64,000 nucleotides of DNA from Siphonodentalium dalli (lineage: Eukaryota; Mollusca; Scaphopoda; Gadilida; Siphonodentaliidae): positions 55,708,609-55,772,608 of the forward strand of contig CP136066.1 in NCBI GenBank assembly GCA_032622095.1, written 5' to 3'. A program made the position numbers and the translations under genes. The notes under the pieces are model-generated. The model was not told the DNA's origin and did not search any database. It worked only from the letters and a program-made list of their open reading frames with translations. Shown here piece by piece: positions 42,530 through 54,330 of the stretch. Within the stretch, counting starts at the first letter, position 1, and each line of letters begins with the position of its first letter.

Positions 42530-43830
42530 TGGCGCCAATTCCAATGGGCTAATTGATGAGCAAGGTTAATGCAGGAGCGGGTATACTGGTATCTCACAGG
42601 TAGGCCCCCGAAGTTTGATAGCTCTACTATAACAGAAACCTGCCCAACAGCGAGCGAGGTTCGGTGGGTTCAGACTTTTTGCAAATTCCAACAAAAATCA
42701 AAGGGGGGAAATTGTCTAAAAAATGAAACATCGAGCTAAAAATTTTCTGAGTAGTGCATATGATAGATAGTATCCAAGCGCAACTTATTGATGTCTGCTT
42801 AATTGGCGCTAAGGTCGAAGGTTTACTCGTAGCGAGGCTTTATAATGTAAATAAGTTTTGTTAAGTGCTGTATCACTAACCTATTTTTCTCGCCAAATCC
42901 GACCGGGTTAATGAAGGAGCGAGCTAATGCAGGAGCAGGTACGTCGATATACTTCTGATAATATCCGAAAGTTTGACCGCTCTACTATCAAAGCAACCTG
43001 ACCAACGGAGAACTCGTGTTCAGGTGGGTTCAAATTGGCAAATTCCAACAAAAACCAAAAGTTGAAAAATACTTCAAAATATCAAATACGGAGTTACAAT
43101 TTTGCTGATGAGCGGGTGTGATAGGGGGTATCAACGCCCAACTCTGGTGCAATTTCTTAAGTTTCAGAGCAAAGGGTTTACTAGTGGCGACGCGATATAG
43201 CGTAATACGCACTACATGCAGATTAACACAGCCAGCCATAGATATATGGCAAAACTCGAAATTATCCAATATTCCCGTCAAATTCAAACAGGCTAATGAA
43301 GGAGCGAGTGAAATGCGCTAGCAGGTACATCGGTATACAATAGATACATCCTGGAAGTTTGACTGTCGTTGTTTAAAAGCAATCCGTTTAACAGAGAGCT
43401 TGCATCGGTGTGGGTCGAGGCTTTCGGCAAATTCCGTGACATGTACTAACTTTTAAAATAAATGCGCAATGAGTTAATCAGGATTAAGTGCCCGATATTA
43501 CATGCATTCACATGTTAATAGGAAAATACCACCGGATGACTGTATACACTAGGACATTTATTAATATTAATATAATGCAGGGACAGGTACGTCGGTATAC
43601 TGTCAGATTGCCCGCAAATTTTGACCGCTCTGCTATAAAAGCAACCTGCCCAACGGAGAGCTCGGTTAGGAATGGTTCACACGTTTTGAAAAATTCCACC
43701 AAAACTCAATGGGAGTGGGGGTGGAATCTCGAATCCAGATAATGCAAAATTGACGAGTGGATGTGATGGGTAGTATCTATGTGCAACTTTAGTGCGATTT
43801 TCTAAGTTTTTGAGCGAACGACTATAGAAT
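42530..43830. repeat. degenerate tandem array, four units of about 260-385 bp
   Basis: Each unit carries gcaggagcaggtacgtcg-like, agtttgaccgctctactat-like, gcaacctgcccaacggagag-like and gcaaattccaacaaaa-like blocks. Unit anchors lie at about 42571, 42931, 43317 and 43577. The units have diverged a good deal and no ORF is shared. Confidence 0.75.
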
Positions 43831-46084
43831 GTTGCACGGCCGTAGCATTATATTAATGATATATATCTTAAGACTTTCATGGCTTACAGTGGTATGTAGT
43901 ATTTCGCTTATGTAGTGTGAGAGTGTTTGTTATAAATTAGCAGCCAGGGTTGTGGCGTATTGCATAATATTAGTATCATTATAACAATCGTAACAAGAGA
44001 CTAAGGGCAGTAATCGCCACGACAGTTTTAACAAATAAATCCGCATATATCATTAATAATTACCAACAGGTCGAAATTCTGAACTTACAATCCATGTCTA
44101 TGATCTTTTTCTCATTCATTTCTTTTAATTATTTAATATATAATTTCCATATAATATAAAGATTGTGTTCATTAAAAATTAAATATTCCAATGGAAGTAT
44201 AAAATTTCTGGCATTTCAGAAATTTAAATCCTAGTTACGACTTGAAATTGTTAGCAATAAATATAACATTGATGTATACCCTCTGATGGGCACCTTCTAA
44301 CGGAGACATACACACCCTCCAACCACGTCCCAACATGAATAACATTACACCGGTTCAATACTCCAATACAGACTTTAGATTGTTTGCCTCGAGAAATCCT
44401 CGCATTTCGAGCACATGGTTACGAGCGCATTCCCTGAGAGATTATTTAACGGATATCGATTACTACTAATCAAGGTGAACACGGATCACACACCATTGAT
44501 AAAATATTAATGCACTGAACGTCAGGTGAAATAATTTCTAATGTTATTTTTTTATTCGTCGATCAAGTCACATGGGGCAGCGCTCTAACATTTTCTGCTG
44601 GTGCGTGTGAACGCGCCATTAATAGCCATTATATATTACAAGTTGTGTTTTATTTTGTGTAAAAAGATAATATTAAGACAATTTTGGACACTTCCTTCAA
44701 AATCACAGGCCCCTGGGGAAAATTACTAAAATACCAATATAGACTATACCAGTGTAAATGTCCCATGCTCGATTTTGGCTAAAACCACAGCAACTATCAA
44801 AACACTACTCAATTCTAGAAATAAAAATATCCTCAGGTGTGTCTTATTGGCAAAATTCCCTTTCATTTGACATATAACTCGGCGAAATTGAACGAATCGA
44901 AGTCGAGATATCCTATCGCAAACTAGCGAAATCTACAGAAGAAATCGGGTCGTCAATCTCTCCGCTCAGAGGCCTTTGACCCAGTTCAGTATAGCGTATA
45001 TGCCCAGGAACTGTGTTGTGGAAGGAATAATTTTAATGGCTTTGCACTGTGTTTCTCCACAGATCTGAGGCAATTACATGACAGTGTACAGTAGACTGTA
45101 GTTATAAAATCAATAGTTTCGAGCAATAATTTGTCGCGAACGTGTACTTAAACGTGATGACATGTAAATGATCATGTATGTTCCGCAATTCATTCCGAAG
45201 TCACCCATTCCTTTTTTATTTTATCCGATTGTGCCCAATTTTTCAGCTTTATTCATCAGGTCCTGTGTTCAAAATAACACTTCGTGATTTTTAAAAGAAT
45301 ATCCACGATCTATAGCAAAGTGAATCTAATTGAACTAAAAAAACGGTGAGTGTACACTAGCTATAATTTGTGATTTTCATAAAGGACACAACTGTAGTTT
45401 GATTTAATTTAGTATTCAGAAACATCTTTCCCATGCATATGCAAGGACGTGGCGACAGGGGGTGTAGGGGGTGTCTCATCCCCAATGAGGACCATAATTT
45501 CCAATTATAGTTGGAAATTTCATGACTCAAATTCCAATAGTTGTACTTATACTTATACATTTAGTTCCTCTCATATATCAATAAGCTTATTTAAATTTAT
45601 CCTGCAAGGTAGCAATGTAATGTCAATATTACAAGTTAACACACAGTCATTTGAGTAAATCAATTCCAGTAATGCTCATTACCTGAACATTTATATATGA
45701 AATTGAAAACAAAGCATTTCCTTCAAGTTCAGACTGGTATGTTTTACCAACCATATATTCATGGTCACTAGACTATTAGTAATAATGTCAAACCTCCATA
45801 TCTTTCTGAGGACAGCTTTAACAATATAACAATCATTCAGCATGCATACTTGTTACCATTGCGTGAGTTATAGCTTGTGACCCCTCGGAATTTGAATACA
45901 TGTAACTCGTATTCGTTCCTCAACCATATTCTGATTAATATCATGAATAATGTACTGCATGTACAGTGTACTCAAAACATAAAACATGGACCAATGTTAT
46001 GTCATTCTTGTTATTAGTGTCTTTATTTACACAGTCCATACTCTTAAAAAGAACATATAGAAACGCAAATTATTAAGCCATTAA
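43831..46084. other. no gene recognised; dispersed repeat pieces
   Basis: The segment 44435-44625 (atcaaggtgaacac, gatcaagtcacatggggca, gtgtgaacgcgcc) matches 52556-52730, the right end of the Harbinger-like element there, so a decayed relative ends near 44620. Sequence around 45440-45480 (gacgtggcgacaggg) resembles 52385-52415. Otherwise AT-rich with short ORFs only. Confidence 0.5.
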
Positions 46085-47731
46085 GGGTGGATACACACAT
46101 GCATGTAATGTCTGTATGTAAAATCTATGTATTTTACATGGTCATACCAATCATTGATAGCATTAATCGCCTGCGCGCGATCGTTCCATTTCAACAGGTG
46201 AGACCAGTGAGTAGTTATAAGCCAAAATCAAACTAACTGTTATCAAGAGATTTCAGGCCAGTCATAAGCATGTCTTCTTTCATTGGTGCCGAAATGAATA
46301 AATCCTGTCTGTTGCTGTTTTTCACGAGTTTTAGTTCATTTCGAAAAAAGTGGATTTGAGTCCGTCGATTTTATACATGATTTGTTTCTCGTCATTTCTT
46401 GGAAACAGGGTCATCCAAAATAATAAAAAATGTGCATACTTTTGAAGCTCGTTTTGGACGATTGTGATACATGCGTGTTTAATGTCACACACACTGACTC
46501 CCAATTTGATCTCGTCCAGCAAAACCCGAACGGCTCTCTGGCTCCACATTTTGGAAGTGCTATATTAATACACATGTCAATCAACTATCGCATACGTGGT
46601 GAATTCCATGTTAAGTGATTTAGCATAATCGGACAACGCCTAGCCTAATCGGACAACGCCGAGTCGTAAGGATAAGGATATTTGTTTCCTGACTATGCAT
46701 GGCCTGAGCTCGAATTTTAACAATCCGATATGGTGCTCTCATGCCTTGAAAAATTAAGAAAGACAATACCAGTTTGTTGAGATTTCTCGTTGAAAGAAAA
46801 AAAGAGTCACCCCCCCCCCCCTCCCCATTTTAACCCAAAATTTACCGAACAGTATATGTTTCTCAGGCCAAAGGATGAACAAGTTCCTAACTGTCACAAT
46901 TTTAGCTTGTACAGCCTTGTATTATCACGTTTTGGACTATAATCCATTATTGGGGGAGGAGGCTGGTTCTCGAAAGTTTCGAATAACTAAGGGATTTAGT
47001 TGAATGTATCGGCCGGGATTATCTGGGCAAGAATGTACAACATAATGTTTTACTTAAATATTCCATAGTTGTAAATTGTAACACACGAGAGGAAAAATGA
47101 TGTAGTTGTGAACTCGCAGCTGGACAACCCTTTTCCCGAATGAAGACACACAGCAACACTATACCTTCTGTACCTTCAAATTTAAAGCTGTAATAATATG
47201 TTCATAATTATATGAATAGCATAAATTGCTGCATATCAGATTAATCACTCGTAGCAAACAGGCACGACAGATATGACTGTCAACTACAATATTTACAAAT
47301 CTGGAGTGGCTTCGTGGCTTCAGGGTGGTATGACTATTGGTGTTGCATGCCCCCCCCCCCCGGTCGAGGAAATATGTAGTGGTCAGTCCGGTAGCTTCCG
47401 TGATAATATAGCCCCCCCCCCATGTTGGGGATCATAGCCCCTGCATTGGGGAAATCCTGGAACCATTACTGGTATACAATCAAGAGAAGACTGACAATGA
47501 TTTCAACAGAACGTCCAACATTTGGGTTATCGCCGGAACAATTATTTTAAGCGGCCTGACGACTTCGTCCAGTCAACTGTTCTCCGCACGTTCAGAGCTT
47601 GACTCACTGTGGTCAAACATAGCCGCAATGATTGGGTTGTCAGCAAACACATATTACATGGTCTGTATGATCCATGTAAAACGCCAAATACACGATATTT
47701 ACAGATATTACATGCATGTGTGTATCCACCC
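46085..47731. mobile_element. PIF/Harbinger-like non-autonomous element 1
   Basis: The TIR GGGTGGATACACACATGCAT continues with gtaat-g/a-tctgta at both ends and is flanked by TAA duplications (46082-46084 and 47732-47734). A TWA target of 3 bp with a GGG terminus fits PIF/Harbinger. The interior has C-runs and short ORFs but no recognisable DDE transposase or Myb-like protein. Confidence 0.7.
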
Positions 47732-47734
47732 TAA

Positions 47735-48116
47735 GCCACTATTGTAATGTTGTATTACTCAAAATCAAATCCTATGTAGTTGGAAATTATATTAGACCAA
47801 ATCCTATATAGTTGGACATTGGTCTCACTCCCAGTTGGAACCACCTAGTAACGTCCCTGTGCATATGTTAAAATATTATCACCTAAATTCTAAGGTATCA
47901 ATCGTCTCCTTTTGAAATTCAACAGTTCATATAATTATCTAACTCAGAATAGACATATCGAGATCGGGTCGGGATGGAACAAATGAAAGCACAATTGCAG
48001 GTTTAAAACATGTAGCCACGTACGGACCTGTATACACTAAAATAAATTTAGCATCCAGTAAATCTGTTCAACGATTTTTCAAATATCAAAATGTGAAAAT
48101 CGTAGATGAATATATC
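47735..48116. other. no gene recognised
   Basis: Contains a short direct repeat (aaatcctatgtagttgga, aaatcctatatagttgga near 47767 and 47800). Otherwise featureless. Confidence 0.5.
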
Positions 48117-48840
48117 GTTAACACAACCACTGGCTTTTAAAAACGTTTTAGCAGAATCCAGTAGGCGTATGAACAGTGAGGTCTACATATTCTGTCGCGT
48201 TTCGTTCGAATCGTATTGCTTAGATTTCGTCCTCAACATCGTTGTTCTCTAATGTATCCTGTTTGTCCACGTATATACCAATCGTACATTACCGATCGAT
48301 GATCTGGATAGAAACTGAGAAATATAGTGTAAAAAATAAAGTACACCGATTTTAAGCAAACGTACTTCACGGATAAATCCACCCTTCGGTGTTGTCTACT
48401 TGGATATAATAATTCTAAAAATTACTACATTGAAAACGATTTTTCTCAATTTCTATTTGATCACCATATCGGGGTGTTTCACATCACTTTAACACAACCA
48501 CTGGCTTTTAAAAACGTTTTAGCAGGATCCAGTAGGCGTATGACAGTGATGTCTATATATTATGTCGCGTTTTAGCGGGATCCAGTAGGCGTATGAACAG
48601 TGAGGTCAATATATTCTGTCGCGTTTCGTACGAATCCTATTGATTAGATTTCGTCATCAACATCGTTCTTCTCTAATGTTTCCTGTTTGTCCACGTATAC
48701 CAATCGTACATTTCCCATGTGAAGATTAACCGATTGTCTGGAAAGAAACTGAGAAATATAGTTAAAATAAAATAAAGTGCACCGATTTTAAGCAAATGTA
48801 CTTCACGGACAAATCTACACTTCGGGTACCAGACCAGGAT
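48117..48840. repeat. direct duplication of about 370 bp, second unit rearranged
   Basis: aacacaaccactggctttta begins both units (about 48120 and 48491). Both continue through gatccagtaggcgtatga, tcctgtttgtccacgtat and gaaactgagaaatatag. In unit 2 the block ttttagc-g-ggatccagtagg...gtcgcg is repeated once more (about 53 bp). Unit 1 ends with an inverted piece of repeat R1. Confidence 0.8.
48395..48490 (-). repeat. dispersed repeat R1, copy 3 (inverted, partial)
   Basis: The reverse complement reads aaagtgatgtgaaacacccc and ggtgatcaaatagaaattga, matching 20336-20440 and 40960-41050. Confidence 0.7.
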
Positions 48841-49122
48841 GTTGGTCGCTGGCAAACTATTCGTGTCATTGTGCCTATAAAAGATGTTCAAATTGAAACT
48901 TTCAAGACGCCCACTGAGGTGCAAGACTTTAATGTAAAACTGTAAAGGGTCGGATGTGCGTCATGCTCAGACAATTGGCCAGATCGTTGGTATAAGATTA
49001 ATTCACATACTGACATTTGAAAAACGTCACAAGAGCTGGAAGACGCGTCCCCGCAGAGCTCCGAACCCAGATTATAAAGCTATCACTAACACACGGTACC
49101 TAGCATTCATCGACGTGACAAT
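48841..49122 (+). other. upstream region of the PAN-like exon
   Basis: Non-repetitive as far as I can see. Contains the TATA-like box at 49073. Probable promoter and 5' UTR of the following exon. Confidence 0.35.
49073..49079 (+). promoter_or_regulatory. TATA-like box TATAAAG
   Basis: TATAAAG lies 44 bases before the ATG at 49123, which would leave a very short 5' UTR. No initiator element was identified; functional status is unknown. Confidence 0.35.
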
Positions 49123-49422
49123 ATGAACATTTTTCTTATTCTTGTTGCATGTTCCCCTCTTATAGAGAAAATAACTGCCAAATCACGGAACAGTACATTT
49201 AAAATTATTCCCGGTTGGAAGGAAAAGAGTTTCAATATCTCTCATGCCGTTGGGGCGGGCGCCGTTTCTGAGACATCGTGCGCGACCAGATGCCTTCGAC
49301 AAAACTGGTGCAGGACAGCGACATTCTTTGTGGGACTTGACACTGACGAAAACTGTTTTCTTTCGTGTGGAGCCGCTGGTGAGCTCGAGGAGGATGCCGG
49401 TTCAGTTTTCATGAGAAAGCAG
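49123..49422 (+). CDS. first coding exon of a secreted PAN/apple-like protein
   Basis: Candidate host gene, 5' exon only. Residues 1-19 (MNIFLILVACSPLIEKITA) look like a signal peptide. The remaining 80 residues resemble a PAN/apple module: Cys at 53, 57, 63, 78 and 82 in the pattern C-x3-C-x5-C-x14-C-x3-C, with SETSCATRCLRQNWCRTATF and, after NCFLSC, the closing strand SVFMRKQ. Asn-linked glycosylation sequons occur at N23 and N38. The exon ends AAG CAG followed by GTGAGT (49423), a strong donor in phase 0, so reading into the next codons is not intended. PAN modules mediate protein or carbohydrate binding outside cells and are numerous in molluscs. Downstream exons were not identified in the remaining 14.5 kb. 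Confidence 0.6.
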
Positions 49423-50341
49423 GTGAGTCTATATGCTCAATGGTGGCATGCTGACCACCGATATCTAATTCAAGATCCCCATAACCTCTAATAAACAACT
49501 GTACAGGAACATTAGGTTAAACTATGGGAAAAATATCAAAGAAGGGATGTTTTTAGAATTATGTAGGCGGGTATGTTTAGAACAACATATACTAACAGTG
49601 TCCAAGAACATGAGGTGAACATTTTATGCAATAGCAATTTCCCCGAGGGTGCATATTTCAGTGAAATAAATATATGAATATTGATCTGATACTGTTATCA
49701 TGGTCATTCTTTATCATATTCAGCTATATTTGATCTATAATTTATTATGAGTAGCCTATAATTAATTTGGAACATTATTACGCGCAATTTCTCCCAAAAA
49801 GAGCGGAAATTGTATAAACAAAAACTCCCTAAATTTTAATAAATAAAAATATAATTTTCAAATTATTGTTTATGAGTAATATTAGGCACTTATGCTATAG
49901 AAATTTCTCCGACGGTGCATATTTCAGTGAAATAAATATATGAATATTGGTCGGATAGTGTTAACATTGTCATTGTTAATCACATTCACCTATATTTTAT
50001 CTATAATTTATTACGTGTAGTCCATAATTATTTTGGATGCATTATTATGCGCAATTTTTTCCCAAAAAAGCCAAAATTAAAAAAAAAATACTTAAATTTT
50101 AATAAAAAATACCATTTTCAAACAAACTTGGACCAATCAGTCTTTATTATTGTTTATGAGTATATTAGGCACTTAGGATGTTGCCAAAACATTTTGAACT
50201 CGAACAGGCTGTCACTGATTGAAAATATCAACCCTAACCGAATAAATTGTAAGAGTCGTCAAACGTCTTTTAAATATATTTCATGTTCTTACCAGCCATT
50301 GCAATTGTCGAATTAGCAAATAAAGAATACCGGTAGTGAAC
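49423..50341. other. probable intron start; contains a direct duplication
   Basis: About 155 bp starting gtgcatatttcagtgaaat occur twice (about 49649-49805 and 49916-50072), 267 bp apart, ending with gcgcaattt-c/t-tcccaaaaa. AT-rich; no exon with sensible splice signals was recognised. Confidence 0.5.
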
Positions 50342-50345
50342 TTAA

Positions 50346-50933
50346 AGGGATACTGTACCCAAAATGTTGATGTTGGTTTCTAAAGTCTCCGAGTCGGAGA
50401 ATAAGGTAACAATTTTTCCATTATTTGAAATTCTGTTGAGTACGATGTAGTGTTACGGATGGCAAATTTACCGGAATGCAAAAATACAAATTGTCGTTGT
50501 CGAGTATTTTTTATACAGTTTTCAACCAAATGTATCAAATAAAAGTTATATTATATGCATACTTGTCCCATATACTCATTTAAGTTATTAAGTTATTGTA
50601 TCGTCACTAGTCAGTGTGTCGCTTGAATTTTCTCCCTGTATCATCATAATGTTTTAAACGATCGTGGTTTACTAACCCAGTATCCCTCAAGTAATTTGAT
50701 TACGTTTTATATACGGAAATTCGTATTTTAATTTACGCCATTTTATGGCTGGAGCTATAAATTGAATTTATATCAAATTATTAACTTTTAAATTATTAAA
50801 TTTTAAGATAGCCTATTAACCTGAGCGTTTACAGAATACATCTTCGACTCAAAATACTTATGTTTCTATATATTATCGATCTTAGATCGGTGTTATTACC
50901 CGAAATTTATTGAAAATGGCGTACAGTACCCCT
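50346..50933. mobile_element. 588-bp TTAA-flanked MITE (Kolobok- or piggyBac-like)
   Basis: Inverted ends AGGG-A/G-TACTGTAC, flanked by TTAA (50342-50345 and 50934-50937). AGGG termini fit Kolobok better than piggyBac (CCYT). The AT-rich interior has no transposase. Confidence 0.75.
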
Positions 50934-51034
50934 TTAAATGTATTCTTACGATGGTTTAATATGGCTATTAATCCATTTTGTAGATGAGCAGTGCGAATCT
51001 AAATTGAACTATTAGTTGACATTGCTTCACTTAG

Positions 51035-52724
51035 GGCGCGTTCACATGAAGCTGCAAGAAAATATCTGCAAGAAAATATCAGGTACAATTGTACTCTGAT
51101 ATTTTCTTGCTGCAAAGATTACGCCCGTGAGAAAGCGGCGGGTTAGTTGACGTTGATTGAGCTCAATGTGACTAGTGTTAGTCGTGTTTGTTGCAGTGAA
51201 TTACTGCGGACAAACAACCTATAGTCCATATCGAATATTCATAGAGTTACAAAGTGTTATGGAAAATGCCAACTATTTTAACGAGAAATAACGCGAAACG
51301 TGTCTCTTTGTGGTGTCATTCTTTTGGTATGATTTTTTACTAAATAACGGGTATGTTAGAGTTACATTTCTTTGAATTTTACAATCGAAACATATTCGCA
51401 TGCGATGCTGAGTCACGCGGGACACGGCAAACTAAATCGCGCGCAAATTGGCTTGCGATTTTTCAGCATCCCACCCCATTTGGCATGCGATAGCGTTTGT
51501 ACTAGGTGAGTAGGGATGTGTGTTCAGGGACGCGGTGCGCTCTGATGTATGTTCTCATTACTTGCTATTCCAACCTGTGTAACTAGTTGCACATCTTCCT
51601 ACTTTTGGTAAAAATTTTGGTTTGGTTCATCTATGCATCCCCTCTATGCATATAGTCCAAATTAAAGTAAAACAACTAAATCAAGGCATGTGAGGTACAA
51701 ATTATAAAGCATCCCCATACACGCAGCGGGTTTCCGTTCAGGGGTGTCCACCTTTGGAAATTCTAACTGCACCCCCCCCCTTGATTTAGAATCAGACAAA
51801 ACACAAGTTTTCCATAATTCCATTTGCACCCCCTTGCACCTCAGTGCTCTTAGACCATGGTTCGGCCCGGTGTGCGAAAATTTTGTAATCTGAACAAGAA
51901 AATCGCAAAATCCTACCATCTAGACTAGCCTCAATCATTCCTAGAGTTGAAAATTTCAAACCTGACACCCCACTTAGGTTGGAAAATTTACATCTGATGA
52001 CAATTCCAATGACAATGTTGACCAAATGTATGACAATATTGTTTTCTGAAATTAACTAGCAGTTTTTTACTTTTGACTGGCCACGGGGGAGGGACCAGGA
52101 CACAAGCTTTCAAAGTGTTGGAAATTTCCAACCTGTAACCCCCCTGAGGTTGGAAAGTTTCCAACTGATGACCATTTCAGACCAAAATTTTACAAAAAAT
52201 AGGAAAATATGCAAATATTGGTCCAAAAACAATTAATTCCCCAAGAAATTTTTTGAAAATCAAACTACAAGAACATTTTCAACCTATTGTTGGTGTGAAA
52301 TTTCCAACTAATGTTTTGGCAGGTATGAAATGTCCAACTGTTGAAAATATTGACCAAAGTTGGGGGGGGGGGGGGTGAGACACACCCCAACCCCCCCCTG
52401 TCGCCACGTCTCTGTACACACGTATATACATGTATATATAATACATCAGCGGTTCTGACAACCAATATAAAATGGAAATACGTAGTATGTTGAAACTATT
52501 GATGGATCATAACTCGAGTGCTTGAATTGTTACGATATTATCCCTGCGAGATTAGTTGACGGATACCGATGGCCACCTATCAAGGTGAACACATATCACC
52601 AATTGGCGATAAAATATCAGCGCGCTGCTTTCGTCGGATATTTTCAGGTATTATTTATTTCATTGGTCAAGTAAGTCACATGGGGCATACCTGGTATTTT
52701 CTTGCTGACCATGTGTACGCGCCC
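51035..52724. mobile_element. PIF/Harbinger-like non-autonomous element 2
   Basis: TIR of about 33 bp: GGGCGCGT-T/A-CACATG, a short gap, then GCAAGAAAATA at both ends, flanked by TTA (51032-51034 and 52725-52727). Just inside the left end is the palindrome caagaaaatatcag...ctgatattttcttg around tacaattgta (about 51072-51110). The middle (51770-52400) is occupied by another repeat family. No transposase is visible. A related right end lies near 44620. Confidence 0.75.
51770..52415. repeat. dispersed repeat with ttggaaatttcc-type blocks
   Basis: Near-tandem blocks containing ggttggaaa and aacctg-acaccc-like strings occur at about 51940-52020, 52115-52190 and 52270-52350. A C-run lies at 51771-51780, and a G-run at 52363-52376 is followed by tgagacacaccccaac and tgtcgccacgtctctg. 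Relatives lie at 37975-38100 and 45440-45480. Confidence 0.6.
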
Positions 52725-52734
52725 TTAGAGTGGC

Positions 52735-53159
52735 GAGAGAGACACATCTTCACACACTGTGACAACTATGCACACAACAGTTAGTCCATGGGCTGGTAGG
52801 CCCCCCTCGTGCACTCACATAACTGAACTTGTTTGGTATACATATATTTTCATGTACCCCAATATGTATTGTTCAGGAAAATAATGTTAACAGCAAATAG
52901 TTTGGGCCCTAATTGTACCTACTGGTAAATGTTTAGTCTTACTCAGTTACCATTTGTTTCCGATTATGGTGGGGTGGGGGAAACGGTATAAGTGGTGTCA
53001 TTATGATTAGATTTTAGCAGGCGATTTGTCTGTTTTGTAGGTATTGGAATACACTGGTAGCAAAACATATTATTGTGTCATTGATGACGTCACGAGAGGT
53101 CAAAAGGTCCAGCAAAGCCAATGAAAGCGCAAATATAATACTCTGGAAGCTGACAGGGT
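52735..53159. other. no gene recognised
   Basis: Non-coding sequence with a G-rich patch (tggtggggtgggggaaac, about 52968-52985). Confidence 0.45.
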
Positions 53160-54330
53160 AACCCCCCCCCCACACACACACCATAGGACTTAACTTCACC
53201 CGCTGATTTTCTTCCTTATTAACTTGATGCAATGTTAACACGAAACAAATGTGGCCGCGTAGACGCGAAACAAGATGGCGTCCAACATGGCGACCGTTTT
53301 TTTTTAAAGACGAGACACTATAAGTCACTTTGATGCAAATTATAGCAACCACCAATGGTGCTTATACATAAGGCAGGTGAATGACGTCATATAATTTTTT
53401 CTATATGCATCAGTGATTTTTCAAGATCGCGGGTATAGATTTTTGGGAAATTGTCACGTGACTTCCGGTTACCAACCGTGTGAAGATTGCACAAAACGCG
53501 GAATTGGAAATGAAGCATCGCGATAAAGATGAAAGTAACTACTTCACAACTTACTAAGAATTCACATGTGATTTAAGTCTATTAATCTCATTCAGACCAA
53601 TTTCGTTGGTCAGCTTAATGGAAACGAAAATTGAAAAATTCATGACGATAATCCAGACAAGATTTTACAATCCACGACACGTCTTGTCAATTTGGCATGT
53701 CGTCTCCGCCGTGACCATGCACTGTATGATGTTACATAAATTATTCTTAGCGTTATGTCGCCGAAAAAAGGCAAATTGGAGGCAAATCATGTGTGGTTGC
53801 TCCACTACGTGTCACGTACGATTCATATTAGAGAGAAATTCTTGACAAATGTATTCAAATGTATAAATTGTTGAGAAGCTATACTGCTAGCATGCTATGG
53901 CAAAATTAGAACTTCTCTGTCCAAGATGGCCACCAAAATGGCCATCGGGAGTGGAAAATGTGACTATATTTCACTAATATTTTCTAGATAGTTACTGCTG
54001 GTTGGAACTGTTTGACAATTGCGACCTTATTTGGTATTTTTATGTTAACTGATCATCGAGCAATGAAATATGCAATTATGTGGGTCACAGACGCTTCTTA
54101 TCCCTCAAAAATTCGATTTTACAGAACGTTGTATAATATTTCACCAAAAATTACCATTGGGATTCTAGTCATATTTTAAAAATAAATGAACAGAACTGTG
54201 CAATGTAAGTGAGGCATACCTTTATGAATATTCAATCTCAGTGGAACCAAAATTGTCACTTTGACTCAAAAGTGACCTCCAGTATGGCGGCCAAGTTATG
54301 GGAAATGGTAGATATTGCCTCAGCGAGCCA
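53160..54330. repeat. decayed relative of the foldback family
   Basis: ggacttaacttcaccc and gattttcttcctta (53186-53220), gtggccgcg, and gcaagatggcgtcc-like sequence (about 53272) match the outer arm of the element at 13095. Further ATGGC-motif units lie near 53922 (caagatggccaccaaaatgg) and 54283 (agtatggcggccaagtta). The opposite end was not found. Confidence 0.55.

Noticed and set aside
46331-46549. Minus-strand ORF with WSQRAVRVLLDEIK as a Myb/MADF-like domain of a Harbinger element
   Set aside because: Only the first few residues resemble such domains; the aromatic spacing is not continued and the frame is short.
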